A stretch of DNA of 64,000 bases from assembly GCF_020529025.1 (NCBI RefSeq), contig NZ_JACNMM010000008.1, forward strand, positions 1 through 64,000, written 5' to 3'. The notes under the pieces were generated by a model. The model had not been told where the DNA came from, made no database searches, and saw only the letters and a program-made list of their open reading frames with translations. The stretch comes from Oceaniglobus trochenteri. Its GTDB lineage: Bacteria > Pseudomonadota > Alphaproteobacteria > Rhodobacterales > Rhodobacteraceae. The translations under genes and the position numbers were made by a program. Of the stretch, positions 42,318-51,874 are shown piece after piece (the first letter of the stretch is position 1; each line of letters opens with the position of its first letter).

Positions 42318-43922
42318 ATGTCAGACACGACCTACAGTTACAGATTGTTCGCGCGAAGCGACTTCAACGCCTTCTGGGCGCTGTTCACCGACAACCTCGT
42401 CAATCTTCTCATCCTTTCGGGGGTGTGCCAGTTCGTCTTCCAGATGCCCGCCGAAATCGTCTTTGGCCGCATCGTGCCGGGGGCGGCGGTGGCGATCGTC
42501 GCCGGGGTCGTTGTCTATACGCTGATGGCGAAATGGGTGGCCAACCGGCAGGGCAAGGACGTGACGGCCCTGCCTTACGGCATCTCGACGCCGGTGATGT
42601 TCGTCTATCTCTTCGGGGTGATCGGGCCCATCTACTGGGTCACGAACGATCCGGTCCTGGCCTGGCAGGTCGGCATCGGCGCGGGCTTCATGGGGGGGAT
42701 CGTCGCCGCACTGGGGGCCATCGTCGGCCCGTTCCTCAAGCGGATCACGCCGCGCGCGGGCATGCTGGGTACGCTTTGCGGGATCGCGCTGGTCTTCATC
42801 GGGTCGGTGCCCCTGGCCGAGATATTCGAGCATCCGCTGATCGGCTTCACCTCGCTCATGTTCATCCTCTGGGGGCTGATCGGGCGGTTCCGCCTGCCGG
42901 GCAACGTGCCTGCGGGCCTTGTGGCCATCGGCGTGGGGACGGTGATTGCCATTGCCCTTGGCAAATCCACCTTCGACACCGGCGGCATCGGGTTCTATCC
43001 GCCGGTGCCCTATTTCGGCGACATGATCGCCGGGGTGCAGTATCTTTTCGCCAATCCTGAACTGTTCCTGGTGCTGATCCCGGTGCAGATCTACAATTTC
43101 ATCGAAACCATGAACAACGTGGAATCCGCCGAGGCCGCGGGCGACAGTTACCCGGTGGCGGTCTGTCAGGTCACCGACGGGGCGGGAACGATGATCGGGG
43201 CGCTGTTCGGGTCGCCCTTTCCCACCACCGTCTATATCGGCCATCCGGCCTACAAGCGGCTGGATGCGCGGGCGGGCTATATCGTCGGCGTGGCGCTTGT
43301 GATTGCCGCGGCGGCCTTCCTGGGGTTCCTGTCGCTTCTGGCGGGGCTGATCCCCATCGCGGCGGCGGCGCCGGTGCTGGTCTTCGTGTCGGTCAGCCTG
43401 ATCACCAACACCGCCTTCGCGGTGAAGCCGGCCCACATGGCCGCCGTGACCTTCGCGATCCTGCCGCATATCTCGGGCTTCCTGATGACGAAGTGGGGCT
43501 CGATGATGAACGCCCTGCGCTCGGTCGGGGTCGAGGGGCTTCCGCCGCTGGGCGACGGCGAGTTGACGGCAGCCCTGCTGATGGAGGGCGCGCACTATGA
43601 GGGCCACCTGGCCCTGTCGCAGGGCGCGATCATCACCGGCCTGGTCTGGGGGGCCATCGTGGCGGATGTGATCGACGGGCGGTTCCGCACTGCCGGTGGC
43701 TTTGCCATCGCGGCGGCGGCGATGTCCTCGGTCGGGATCATCCACAGCTACACGCTCCAGCTGCCGCAGCTTGACGGCATCACCATCGGCTATCTGCTGA
43801 TCGGGGCCTTCATGATCGTTTATCCGATGATCGCACCGAAAGAAGACCTGGAGCATCGGATCATCGTGCCGGACGAGCCCGATTTCCTGGACGACAACCT
43901 GCCCGCCTACGACCGGGCCTGA
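42318..43922 (+). CDS. NCS2/AzgA-type purine permease
   Basis: This 534-residue membrane protein has about 12-14 hydrophobic segments. Segments typical of nucleobase transporters are DVTALPYGISTPVMFVYL (about 76-93), NFIETMNNVESAEAAGD and GSPFPTTVYIGHPAYKRL. The position between xdhC and guanine deaminase suggests uptake of xanthine, hypoxanthine or guanine. The gene begins 74 nt after xdhC. The family (xanthine/uracil/AzgA superfamily) is clear; exact base preference is not. Confidence 0.88.
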   Translation: MSDTTYSYRLFARSDFNAFWALFTDNLVNLLILSGVCQFVFQMPAEIVFGRIVPGAAVAIVAGVVVYTLMAKWVANRQGKDVTALPYGISTPVMFVYLFGVIGPIYWVTNDPVLAWQVGIGAGFMGGIVAALGAIVGPFLKRITPRAGMLGTLCGIALVFIGSVPLAEIFEHPLIGFTSLMFILWGLIGRFRLPGNVPAGLVAIGVGTVIAIALGKSTFDTGGIGFYPPVPYFGDMIAGVQYLFANPELFLVLIPVQIYNFIETMNNVESAEAAGDSYPVAVCQVTDGAGTMIGALFGSPFPTTVYIGHPAYKRLDARAGYIVGVALVIAAAAFLGFLSLLAGLIPIAAAAPVLVFVSVSLITNTAFAVKPAHMAAVTFAILPHISGFLMTKWGSMMNALRSVGVEGLPPLGDGELTAALLMEGAHYEGHLALSQGAIITGLVWGAIVADVIDGRFRTAGGFAIAAAAMSSVGIIHSYTLQLPQLDGITIGYLLIGAFMIVYPMIAPKEDLEHRIIVPDEPDFLDDNLPAYDRA

Positions 43923-43930
43923 CCCCCAGC

Positions 43931-43957
43931 GGCGGGGTGGCACATGGCTGCCCCGCC
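43931..43957 (+). terminator. Hairpin between permease and guanine deaminase genes
   Basis: GGCGGGG (43931-43937) pairs with CCCCGCC (43951-43957) across a 13-nt loop in the 65-nt gap. There is no T-run, so it is perhaps a partial terminator or RNA stabiliser. Confidence 0.4.
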
Positions 43958-43987
43958 GAACCGACACCCCCAACAAAGGCAGTTCCC

Positions 43988-45301
43988 ATGACCGAAACCC
44001 TGCTGCGCGGCCGCGTGCTGACGTTTCACCGCGAACCGACCGGCGCCGACGACACCGGGGCCTTCAGCTTTACCGAGGATGGCGCGGTCCTGATGCGCGA
44101 CGGGATGATCGCCGCCTCGGGCGAATACGCCCAGGTGGCACAGGCAGCGGCGGGGGTGCGGGTCATCGACCACCGCCCGAACATCTTGATGGCGGGCTTC
44201 ATCGACACGCATATCCACTTTCCGCAGGTGCAGATCGTGGCCAGCTGGGGCAGCCAGCTTCTGGACTGGCTGAACGGATATACCTTTCCGGCGGAAGCGG
44301 AATACGGCGATGCGCAACACGCCCGCGCCATGGCCGGGCGGTTCTGTTCCCTGCTGACCGATCACGGGACCACCACCGCCGTGGCCTATTGCTCGGTCCA
44401 CAAATCCTCGGCCGAGGCGCTGTTTTCCGAAGCCTCGGACCGCAACATGCGGATGATCGCGGGCAAGACGATGATGGACCGCAACGCGCCGGATGCGGTT
44501 CTGGACACCGCGCAGTCAAGCTATGACGACAGCAAGGCGCTGATCGCGGCCTGGCACGGCAAGGGGCGTGCCTCTTATGCGATCACCCCGCGCTTTGCCA
44601 TCACCTCGACCCCCGAACAGCTGCGCGCCGCCGGGGCGCTGGCGGCGGAACATCCCGACTGCCACATCCAGACCCACCTGTCGGAAAACCACGACGAAAT
44701 CGCCTATACCGCCGAACTCTATCCGCAGGCGCGCGATTACCTCGACATCTACGAAGGGTTCGGCCTGCTGTCGGACAAGACGCTTCTGGGGCATTCGATC
44801 CACCTGAAACAGCGCGAAATCGGCGCCATCGCCGAATGCGGCGCGCATCCGGTGTTCTGCCCCACGTCGAACCTGTTTCTGGGCAGCGGATTGTTCGACG
44901 ATGCGGGGCTGCGCGCCCGGGGCATCGCCAGCGGCATCGCCACCGACATCGGCGGCGGCACCAGTTTTTCCATGCTGCAAACCCTGAATGAAGGGTACAA
45001 GATTCTGCAGCTTCAGAACCAGTCGCTGCACGCCCTGCGGGCCTTCTACTGGATCACGCGCGGCAATGCCGAGGTGCTGGGCATGGCCGACAGGATCGGC
45101 ACGCTGGAACCGGGAACCGAGGCCGATGTCGTCGTACTGAACGCGCGGGCGACCCCGGCCATGGCCCTGCGCATGGGGCGGGCCGAAACCCTGGCCGAGG
45201 AACTGTTCGCGCTGCAGATCATGGGCGATGACCGGGCCATCGCGCAGACCTATGTTGCGGGCCAGCCCCAGAAGGGCGGGGATCAGGCGCCGCTGTCGTA
45301 G
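43988..45301 (+). CDS. guaD: Guanine deaminase
   Basis: This 437-residue amidohydrolase converts guanine to xanthine and ammonia. Zinc ligands are visible: HxH in GFIDTHIHFPQ (about 72-82), His in IQTHLSENHDE (about 228), GHSIHL (about 268) and Asp in GIATDIGGGTSFSML (about 318). The guanine deaminase pattern PQ(V)QI and KTMMDRNAP is also present. It is the last gene of the purine group, and its final 19 nt overlap the convergent PLP-enzyme gene. Confidence 0.93.
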   Translation: MTETLLRGRVLTFHREPTGADDTGAFSFTEDGAVLMRDGMIAASGEYAQVAQAAAGVRVIDHRPNILMAGFIDTHIHFPQVQIVASWGSQLLDWLNGYTFPAEAEYGDAQHARAMAGRFCSLLTDHGTTTAVAYCSVHKSSAEALFSEASDRNMRMIAGKTMMDRNAPDAVLDTAQSSYDDSKALIAAWHGKGRASYAITPRFAITSTPEQLRAAGALAAEHPDCHIQTHLSENHDEIAYTAELYPQARDYLDIYEGFGLLSDKTLLGHSIHLKQREIGAIAECGAHPVFCPTSNLFLGSGLFDDAGLRARGIASGIATDIGGGTSFSMLQTLNEGYKILQLQNQSLHALRAFYWITRGNAEVLGMADRIGTLEPGTEADVVVLNARATPAMALRMGRAETLAEELFALQIMGDDRAIAQTYVAGQPQKGGDQAPLS

Positions 45302-46452
45302 ACCCGCGAAAGCGCCTGTTCCAGATCCCAGATCAGATCGTCGACATCCTCGATCCCGATGGACAGGCGCAGAAGGCAGGGATGCACCGGGAAATCGGGG
45401 CCTGATACCGTCTTGCGATGCTCGATCAGGCTTTCGACCCCGCCAAGAGAGGTGGCGGGATAGAACACCTGGCAGAATCGCGCCACGTCGATTGCATTCT
45501 GTTCGCTTCCCTTCACGATCAGCGACATCATTCCACCGAAGCGCCCGTTGGTCTGGCGGCACGATACCTCGTGGCCCGGATCTTCGGGAAGGCCGGGATA
45601 GAGCACCGACTCGATGTGGCGGTGGCCCTGGAAATGGCGGGCGATGGCCATGGCGTTGTCGCTGGCCCGCTCGACCCGCAGGAACAGCGTGCGCATCCCC
45701 CGGATCAGCAGCCAGGCGTCGAAGGAATGCAGCACCGTCCCCTGCGAGGTGCGCAGGGTGGCGATCGCCTCCCACATCTCGTCGGGATTGCGCACCGCAA
45801 GAACCCCGGCTGTCACGTCGGAATGGCCGTTCAGGTATTTCGTCGCCGAGTGGAACGAAAGATCGGCCCCGTGGTCCAGCGCGCGGGTCAGGCAGGGCGG
45901 CGTGCCGGTGCAATCGGTCAGCAGAAGCGCCCCGGCGTCATGGGCGATCTTGGCGGCACCGGCGATATCCGTCACCTCCCAGTTGGGGTTGTTCGGCGTC
46001 TCGACCCAGACCAGCGCGGTTTCACCGGGGCGCATCGCTGCGCGCATCTCGTCCAGATCGCCGGCGGCGTAATCGCTGACCGAAAGGCGGCCCTGTCCTT
46101 CGTAGCGGCGGAACAGCGCCAGCACGCCATGATACATCACCCGCGGAATGACCACATGGGCGCCGGGCGGCAGGGTTTCGACCAGGGCAGTGCAGGCCGA
46201 CATCCCCGAGGCAAACAGCATCGCATCCTCAGCGCCTTCCAGGTCGGCGATCACCGCTTCGGCGTGGGCGGTCGTCTGGCTGCCGTCGCGGCGATAGAAA
46301 TAGGGCTTGCGCACCGCGTAGTTTTCATCGCGGGCATAGGTTGCCGTCGGCTGGATCGAGGGCACGACGGCGCCGGTTTCGGTTTCGACGAAATGCAGCG
46401 CCTGCACGGTCCGTGTCACGGACGAAGCCTTGCGGTTGGTGGTATCGGTCAT
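45283..46452 (-). CDS. Cys/Met metabolism PLP-dependent enzyme (cystathionine gamma-lyase/synthase type)
   Basis: This 389-residue fold-type I PLP enzyme has AMLFASGMSACTALVETL near 77, WVETPNNPNWEVTDI near 150 and the Schiff-base Lys in LSFHSATKYLNGHSDVTAG (about 199). It is a trans-sulfuration enzyme (gamma-lyase, gamma-synthase or beta-lyase); motifs do not separate these. It overlaps the upstream SpoIIAA-like gene by 4 nt (ATGA), an unusual operon partner. Confidence 0.88.
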   Translation of the reverse strand: MTDTTNRKASSVTRTVQALHFVETETGAVVPSIQPTATYARDENYAVRKPYFYRRDGSQTTAHAEAVIADLEGAEDAMLFASGMSACTALVETLPPGAHVVIPRVMYHGVLALFRRYEGQGRLSVSDYAAGDLDEMRAAMRPGETALVWVETPNNPNWEVTDIAGAAKIAHDAGALLLTDCTGTPPCLTRALDHGADLSFHSATKYLNGHSDVTAGVLAVRNPDEMWEAIATLRTSQGTVLHSFDAWLLIRGMRTLFLRVERASDNAMAIARHFQGHRHIESVLYPGLPEDPGHEVSCRQTNGRFGGMMSLIVKGSEQNAIDVARFCQVFYPATSLGGVESLIEHRKTVSGPDFPVHPCLLRLSIGIEDVDDLIWDLEQALSRVYDSGA

Positions 46453-47201
46453 TCGGGGTCTTTCGGTTTGGTGGCCGCCAGGCCAAGCCAGCGGCGGGCG
46501 TCGTCAAAATGGTCTTCGTCGAAATACCGGGTTTCGGCGCGCACGAAACGCGACATGACGCGTTCGGCCAGCTTCTGCCAGCCCTCGCTGCCCACCACCG
46601 CCACCTTGTCGGGGATGCGATAGTGATCGCGCACCAGCGACAGGTGGTCGCCAAGGGCCGAAAGCCCCTGCCAGCCGTCGAATTCGCGCAGGTCCAGCAA
46701 CAGCTTCAGCCCGGCGTGGCCGTCGATGAAGCCGTCGATGCCCTCTTCGGCGCGGTCATAGGCGGCGCTGTCCAGCTTGCCCAGCAGGCGCACCTGAAGC
46801 GTGTCGTCGCCCAGGTCGTCAAGATGGATGCTGCCCAGGGATTCGCGCAGCCACCGGCGGGCCTCGTCCAGCTCGTCCAGATCGAAGACCTTGACGGGGC
46901 AGGGCAGGGTGAAGCCGAAGATCCTGATGCCATTGGCGATCCAGTCGGTATCGGTGACGACGGCCATCCTGTCGAAACCGCCCCAGTGGCGTATCCCCAG
47001 GCGGGCATCGTCGAACATGGCGCCGGGGGCATATCCTTCGAATCCCGGGCCGATCTGGGCCAGGCAGCGGATCTTGCCGCCGTCGGCCAGGGCCTCTTCG
47101 ATGGCGGGCGAAAGGATGTTCTCATAGTCGCCGCCGGTGATCTTTCCGGTCATCCGGAATTCGAGCGGTTCGTTGCCTTTACGGGGTTCGATCTCGATCA
47201 T
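46449..47201 (-). CDS. Tandem SpoIIAA-like (STAS-like) domain protein
   Basis: This 250-residue protein is built from two similar ~120-residue halves. Each starts with a short strand then a conserved Gly-Lys-Ile/Leu turn (EFRMTGKITGGDYENI; VRLLGKLDSAAYDRAEEG), continues to a Leu-rich strand and ends in a WRES/DDARRWLG-type helix. This is the SpoIIAA-like fold (DUF3478) found singly in many proteobacteria. The start at 47201 has upstream AAGGAG. It is co-translated with the PLP enzyme. Its function is unknown; lipid or membrane association has been proposed for single-domain relatives. Confidence 0.75.
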   Translation of the reverse strand: MIEIEPRKGNEPLEFRMTGKITGGDYENILSPAIEEALADGGKIRCLAQIGPGFEGYAPGAMFDDARLGIRHWGGFDRMAVVTDTDWIANGIRIFGFTLPCPVKVFDLDELDEARRWLRESLGSIHLDDLGDDTLQVRLLGKLDSAAYDRAEEGIDGFIDGHAGLKLLLDLREFDGWQGLSALGDHLSLVRDHYRIPDKVAVVGSEGWQKLAERVMSRFVRAETRYFDEDHFDDARRWLGLAATKPKDPE

Positions 47202-47331
47202 GGGGGGGCTCCTTCTGGGTGCAGGCGCAGGGTATGAGAGTTTTGCAGCCGGTGGCAAGGTGGCGCAGTCCCACTTTGCCTTGGGGCGCCGGGCGGCTAG
47301 CATGGGGGCGACCAACCGCAAGAGGTGCGCC

Positions 47332-48537
47332 ATGTCCAACGCCGATCCGATCGTCATCACCGGGATGGCCCGCACCCCCATGGGCGGCTTTCTCGGTGAC
47401 CTGAAAGACGCCCGTGCCGCCGATCTGGGTGCCGCCGCGATCCGCGCCGCCGTGGCACGCAGCGGGATTGCACCCGAGACGGTGGGCGAAACGCTCTTCG
47501 GGTGCGTGCTGCCTGCGGGGCAGGGGCAGGCCCCCGCCCGTCAGGCCGCGCTGGGGGCCGGGCTGTCGCTGGCCTCGGGGGCGACGACGGTGAACAAGAT
47601 GTGCGGTTCGGGCATGAAGGCGGCGATGCTGGCCCATGACCTGCTGATCGCGGGCAGCGCCGATGTGGCCGTGGCCGGCGGGATGGAGGCCATGTCGCGC
47701 GCCCCCTACCTGATGGAGCGGGCGCGCGAGGGGCTGCGCATGGGGCACGACCGGGTCATCGACCACATGTTCCTTGACGGGCTGGAAGATGCCTATGAGC
47801 GCGACGAAAAGGGCGGGGGCCGCCTGATGGGCACCTTCGCCGAGGATTGCGCCGAGGCCTATGGTTTCACCCGCGAGGCGCAGGACGATTTCGCCATCGC
47901 ATCGCTGACCCGCGCGCAGCAGGCCATCGAAAGCGGCGCCTTCGACGCCGAGGTGACGCCGGTGACGGTGACGGGCCGCCGGGGCGACACCACCGTCGCC
48001 ACCGACGAACAGCCCGGCAAGGCGCGGATCGACAAGATACCGCACCTGCGCCCGGCCTTCCGCGCGGGCGGCACGGTGACGGCCGCCAATTCCAGCAGCA
48101 TCTCCGACGGCGCCGCCGCGCTGATGCTGATGCGGCTTTCCGAGGCGGAACGGCGCGGGCTGACCCCGCTGGCGGCACTTCGCGGCCACACCACCTTTGC
48201 CGACAAGCCCACCCTTTTCCCCACCGCCCCCATCGGTGCCCTGCGCCTTTTGCAGCAAAAGACCGGCTGGGCGCCCGGCGATGTGGACCTGTTCGAGCTG
48301 AACGAGGCTTTCGCCGTGGTTGCGCTGGCGGCCATGCGCGATCTGGACCTGCCCCACGACAAGGTGAACGTGCACGGCGGCGCCTGTGCGCTTGGCCATC
48401 CCATCGGCGCCTCGGGGGCGCGCATTCTGGTCACGCTTCTGGCGGCGCTGCAACGTCACGAACTGAAGCGCGGGGTCGCCGCGATCTGCATCGGCGGGGG
48501 CGAGGCGACGGCCATGGCCATCGAACGGCTGACCTGA
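47332..48537 (+). CDS. Acetyl-CoA C-acetyltransferase (thiolase)
   Basis: This 401-residue thiolase has the nucleophilic Cys in TVNKMCGSGMKAAML (about 84-98), EAFAVVALAAM, the His in GGACALGHPIGASGAR (about 345-360) and the second Cys in AAICIGGGEA near the end. It condenses or cleaves acetoacetyl-CoA-type substrates. It stands alone between a divergent SpoIIAA-like gene and a co-directional glycosyltransferase (64 nt away), so no pathway partner is visible. It looks fully functional. Confidence 0.92.
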   Translation: MSNADPIVITGMARTPMGGFLGDLKDARAADLGAAAIRAAVARSGIAPETVGETLFGCVLPAGQGQAPARQAALGAGLSLASGATTVNKMCGSGMKAAMLAHDLLIAGSADVAVAGGMEAMSRAPYLMERAREGLRMGHDRVIDHMFLDGLEDAYERDEKGGGRLMGTFAEDCAEAYGFTREAQDDFAIASLTRAQQAIESGAFDAEVTPVTVTGRRGDTTVATDEQPGKARIDKIPHLRPAFRAGGTVTAANSSSISDGAAALMLMRLSEAERRGLTPLAALRGHTTFADKPTLFPTAPIGALRLLQQKTGWAPGDVDLFELNEAFAVVALAAMRDLDLPHDKVNVHGGACALGHPIGASGARILVTLLAALQRHELKRGVAAICIGGGEATAMAIERLT

Positions 48538-48601
48538 GCCGTTGCTTTCACGGCCCGCGCCGCTAAAAGGGGCCGGTCTTAACCTGCGCGAAAGGCCCGC
48601 G

Positions 48602-49558
48602 ATGACCGCCCCCGACCTGTCCATCGTCACCCCGGTCTTCAACGAACAGGACAGCCTCGCGCCGTTCTTCGACCATCTGCTGCCCTGCCTGCACGCCCTT
48701 GGAAAATCCTTCGAGGTGATCGCGGTGGACGACGGGAGCAGCGACGACAGCAGCGCCATTCTTGAGGCTCTGGCCGCCCGCATCCCGGAACTGACGGTCG
48801 TGACCTTCCGGCGCAACTTTGGCCAGACGGCGGCGCTGATGGCCGGGATCGACCATTCGCGCGGCGCGGTGATCGTCACGCTGGATTCGGACATGCAGAA
48901 CGATCCGGCCGATATCGGCGCGCTTCTGGACAAGCTGGACGAAGGGTTCGACGTGGTCAGCGGCTGGCGCAAGTCGCGTAAGGATGCCGCGATCCGGCGC
49001 AACATGGTCAGCCGGGTGGCCAACCGCCTGATTTCAAAGGTGACGGGCGTGCATCTGCACGACTACGGCTGCACGCTCAAGGCCTATCGGCGCGAGGTTC
49101 TGACCGGCGCGCGCCTTTACGGCGAAATGCACCGCTTCATCCCCATCTACGCCGCGCAGATCGGGGCGAAGGTGACGGAGATTCCCGTGACCCACCACGC
49201 CCGCCAGTTCGGCGCGTCGAAATACGGGCTGGAACGCATCTTCAAGGTGATCCTGGACCTGATGGTGGTCAGCTTCCTGTCGCGGTTCTTTGCCCGGCCG
49301 ATGTATATTTTCGGCGGCTTCGGGCTGGTGTCGCTTGTGGTCAGCCTGTTCTGTTTCATCTGGATGCTGGCGCTGAAGATCGGCTGGGGCGTGTCGATGA
49401 TCCTCACGCCGCTGCCGGTGCTGGTCAGCATGACCTTCCTTGTCGGCATCATGGGGCTTTTGATGGGGCTTCTGGCCGAGGTTCTGGTGCGCACCTATTT
49501 CGAAAGCCAGGATCGCAAATCCTATGTCGTCTCGCGGGTCACGCCGCCGCGCGAATAG
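48602..49558 (+). CDS. GT2 polyprenyl-phosphate glycosyltransferase (GtrB/ArnC/DPM-type)
   Basis: This 318-residue protein has an N-terminal GT-A domain (SIVTPVFNEQDS, VIAVDDGSSDDS, VTLDSDMQNDP as DxD, then HARQFGASKYGLERI) and two C-terminal membrane segments (about 230-300), the layout of bactoprenyl-phosphate glucosyl/mannosyl transferases. With the nearby GtrA-like and DUF6044-like membrane genes it may form a Gtr-type surface glycosylation system. Its last 37 nt overlap the convergent asparagine synthase gene. Confidence 0.88.
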   Translation: MTAPDLSIVTPVFNEQDSLAPFFDHLLPCLHALGKSFEVIAVDDGSSDDSSAILEALAARIPELTVVTFRRNFGQTAALMAGIDHSRGAVIVTLDSDMQNDPADIGALLDKLDEGFDVVSGWRKSRKDAAIRRNMVSRVANRLISKVTGVHLHDYGCTLKAYRREVLTGARLYGEMHRFIPIYAAQIGAKVTEIPVTHHARQFGASKYGLERIFKVILDLMVVSFLSRFFARPMYIFGGFGLVSLVVSLFCFIWMLALKIGWGVSMILTPLPVLVSMTFLVGIMGLLMGLLAEVLVRTYFESQDRKSYVVSRVTPPRE

Positions 49559-51387
49559 CTGTATTGCAGCGCCAGCCAGGCGAACAGGAACAGCCGGTGA
49601 TCCGCCTTTCCGGCGCGATGGGCGGCGAAGTACTCCTGCGCCAGCGCCGGGTCCAGCCTGCCGATGGGCGCATCCGGCACCACCTTGGGCGTGTCGCGCA
49701 GCCAGCGCGCCACCGGAATGCCGAACCCCTTCTTGCTGCGATGCACAAGGTCGCGGGGCAGGTGGCGTTCGGCGACCTTCTTCAGCAGGTATTTCTGCAC
49801 CCCGCCGCGCATCTTGAACCGCATGGGTAGGCGTTCGGCGAAATCGGCAAGGTCGTTGTCCAGAAACACCGCCCGGCTTTCCAGCCCGTGCGCCATGGCG
49901 GCGCGGTCGGTCTTCATCAGGATGTCGTCGGGCAGGTAGAAGCGGGTGAAATAATCGACCATGCGTTCTTCATCGCTGAGGTCGGGGCGGGCGTTCCAGG
50001 CGCTGATCGCCTCGGAATAAAGATCCTCGGCCCGCCATTCGCGCCCGGTGAGGCGTGAAATCTCGTCCGGTTGCAGGGGGGCCATCCAGGCGGGGGTGCG
50101 GCAGGCCATGGGCTGCATCTGGCCCAGAAGGAACCGCCGTGCCTTGAAATCCAGGCTCATGTAGCGGGCCGAGGCAGGCAGGCGCCCCGTGGCGCGGGCC
50201 ATGGCACCGATCAGCGCGCCGGGCAGCCTGTTCAACCGGCGCGCGGTGGCCAGCGCGCGGAAGGGCGCGTATCCGGCGAACAATTCGTCGCCACCATCGC
50301 CCGAAAGCGCCACCGTGACGTGGCGGCGCACGAAGCGCGACAATTGCCATGTGGGCAGGATCGACGCATCGGACAGCGGTTCGGACATGCCACGCAGCAC
50401 CGGTTCGATCAGATCGCGGGCGTCGTCCACCGAAAACACCTCAAGCCTGTGGGACGCGCCCAGATGGCGGGCCGCCTGTTCGGCAAAGGCGCTTTCGTCA
50501 AAGCTGGGTTCGTTGAACCCGATGGTGAAGCTTTCCACCGCCCCCGCACCCGCCCGCCCGAGACAGGACAGGATCAAGGAGGAATCGAGCCCCCCCGACA
50601 GGAACATCCCCAGCGGCACATCGGCCATGAGGCGGCGGCGCGTGGCCTGCACCAGAAGATGGTCAAGCTCGTCAATCAGGTCGGATTCGGGGCGGTCATC
50701 GACGGGGGCGAGCGTGAAATCGCGGTACTGCGATTGCTGGCGCTGGCCGGTGGCCAGATCGAACGTCATCTGGCATCCGGCGGGCAGCTTCTTCACCCCG
50801 GCAAGATGGGTGAAGGGCGCGGGGATGAACCCATGCGCCAGGTATTTCGCCAGCCCGGTATCGCAGGGCGCATCGCCGACGCCGGGGTGGGCCAGCAGGG
50901 CGGCAACTTCGCTACCGAAGGCGAAACCGCCGGGCAGATCGGCCAGGTACAGGGGCTTTTCCCCGAACCGGTCGCGCGCGAGAAACACCTTGCCCGCCGC
51001 CAGGTCGGTTATGGCAAAGGCGAACATGCCGTTCAGATAGGTGGGCAGCGCCTCGCCCCATTCGGCCCAGCCGTGAATCAGCACCTCGGTGTCGGAATGA
51101 TCGCTGGCGAAACGATGGCCCTTCGCCTCAAGCTGCGAACGCAACTCGGCGTGGTTGTAGATTTCGCCGTTGAAGACGACGCCCACGGTGGCCTGCGCGT
51201 TCCACATCGGTTGCGCCCCGGTGGCGATGTCGATCACCGACAGGCGGGCATGGCCCAGGGCGACGCGGCGTTCGGGGGCGCGGAATGTGCCGGTGCCGTC
51301 GGGGCCGCGGTGGGCGATGGCCGCGATCATGGCGGCAAGGGTTTCGGGCGGGCAATCGGCCCCGATCACGCCGGTGATGCCGCACAT
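49522..51387 (-). CDS. asnB: Asparagine synthase (glutamine-hydrolysing)
   Basis: This 621-residue protein starts directly with MCGITGVIG, so the catalytic Cys2 of the glutaminase domain is exposed after Met removal; an upstream in-frame extension was rejected for that reason. The glutaminase domain (about 1-210) is followed by the AsnB synthetase domain with PP-loop LGMFLSGGLDSSLIL (about 252-266) and SGDGGDELFAGY near 346. In surface-polysaccharide loci this family also amidates sugar acids. It is followed by a GtrA-like gene on the upstream side of the same strand, so an O-antigen or EPS role is plausible. Confidence 0.9.
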   Translation of the reverse strand: MCGITGVIGADCPPETLAAMIAAIAHRGPDGTGTFRAPERRVALGHARLSVIDIATGAQPMWNAQATVGVVFNGEIYNHAELRSQLEAKGHRFASDHSDTEVLIHGWAEWGEALPTYLNGMFAFAITDLAAGKVFLARDRFGEKPLYLADLPGGFAFGSEVAALLAHPGVGDAPCDTGLAKYLAHGFIPAPFTHLAGVKKLPAGCQMTFDLATGQRQQSQYRDFTLAPVDDRPESDLIDELDHLLVQATRRRLMADVPLGMFLSGGLDSSLILSCLGRAGAGAVESFTIGFNEPSFDESAFAEQAARHLGASHRLEVFSVDDARDLIEPVLRGMSEPLSDASILPTWQLSRFVRRHVTVALSGDGGDELFAGYAPFRALATARRLNRLPGALIGAMARATGRLPASARYMSLDFKARRFLLGQMQPMACRTPAWMAPLQPDEISRLTGREWRAEDLYSEAISAWNARPDLSDEERMVDYFTRFYLPDDILMKTDRAAMAHGLESRAVFLDNDLADFAERLPMRFKMRGGVQKYLLKKVAERHLPRDLVHRSKKGFGIPVARWLRDTPKVVPDAPIGRLDPALAQEYFAAHRAGKADHRLFLFAWLALQYSYSRGGVTRETT

Positions 51388-51391
51388 GGCG

Positions 51392-51787
51392 CTACCTCGC
51401 GTCGCTGAAGGCAAAGGCGCGCGATCCGGCAAAGACCAGCGCGCTGAAGGTTACCATCGCGGCGATCTGCGCCCAGAGGAAGGCCACCTCAAGCCCCAGC
51501 AGAGCATAGAGCACGACCAGGTTCGCCAGGTATCCGGTGCCCAGAACCATCGCGTAGCGCGGCAGAGACCGGGCGGCGGGGGCGGCGCTGCGAAAGGTGA
51601 AGAACCGGTGCATCACATAGCTGAACACGAAACCGGCGGCATATCCGGCGCCGTTCGCGGGCAGCGGCCCCCAGCCCAGCAGGTGAAACGCCGCCATGGT
51701 CGCGCCGACACCCATCACGGTGTTCGCCACCCCGACAACGCCAAAGCGCAGCACCTGGCCGACCAATCCCTGCGTGTTCACGCGCAT
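51392..51787 (-). CDS. GtrA-family membrane protein
   Basis: This 131-residue protein has four hydrophobic helices: FGVVGVANTVMGVGATMAAF, GAGYAAGFVFSYVMHRFFTF (the conserved GtrA NF/HRFFTFR motif), then two more. GtrA-like proteins are thought to flip polyprenyl-linked sugars across the inner membrane. I chose the ATG at 51787; a TTG at 51799 is possible. It is upstream of asnB (4-nt gap) in the same unit, close to a GtrB-type glycosyltransferase. Confidence 0.85.
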   Translation of the reverse strand: MRVNTQGLVGQVLRFGVVGVANTVMGVGATMAAFHLLGWGPLPANGAGYAAGFVFSYVMHRFFTFRSAAPAARSLPRYAMVLGTGYLANLVVLYALLGLEVAFLWAQIAAMVTFSALVFAGSRAFAFSDAR

Positions 51788-51874
51788 TGAAACATCCAAA
51801 CCGACGCCCTATTCATCTGCCCGACGTGGCCCCCATACAATCATGGCCGGGGCGGGCATAGGGGAAAACGGGCG

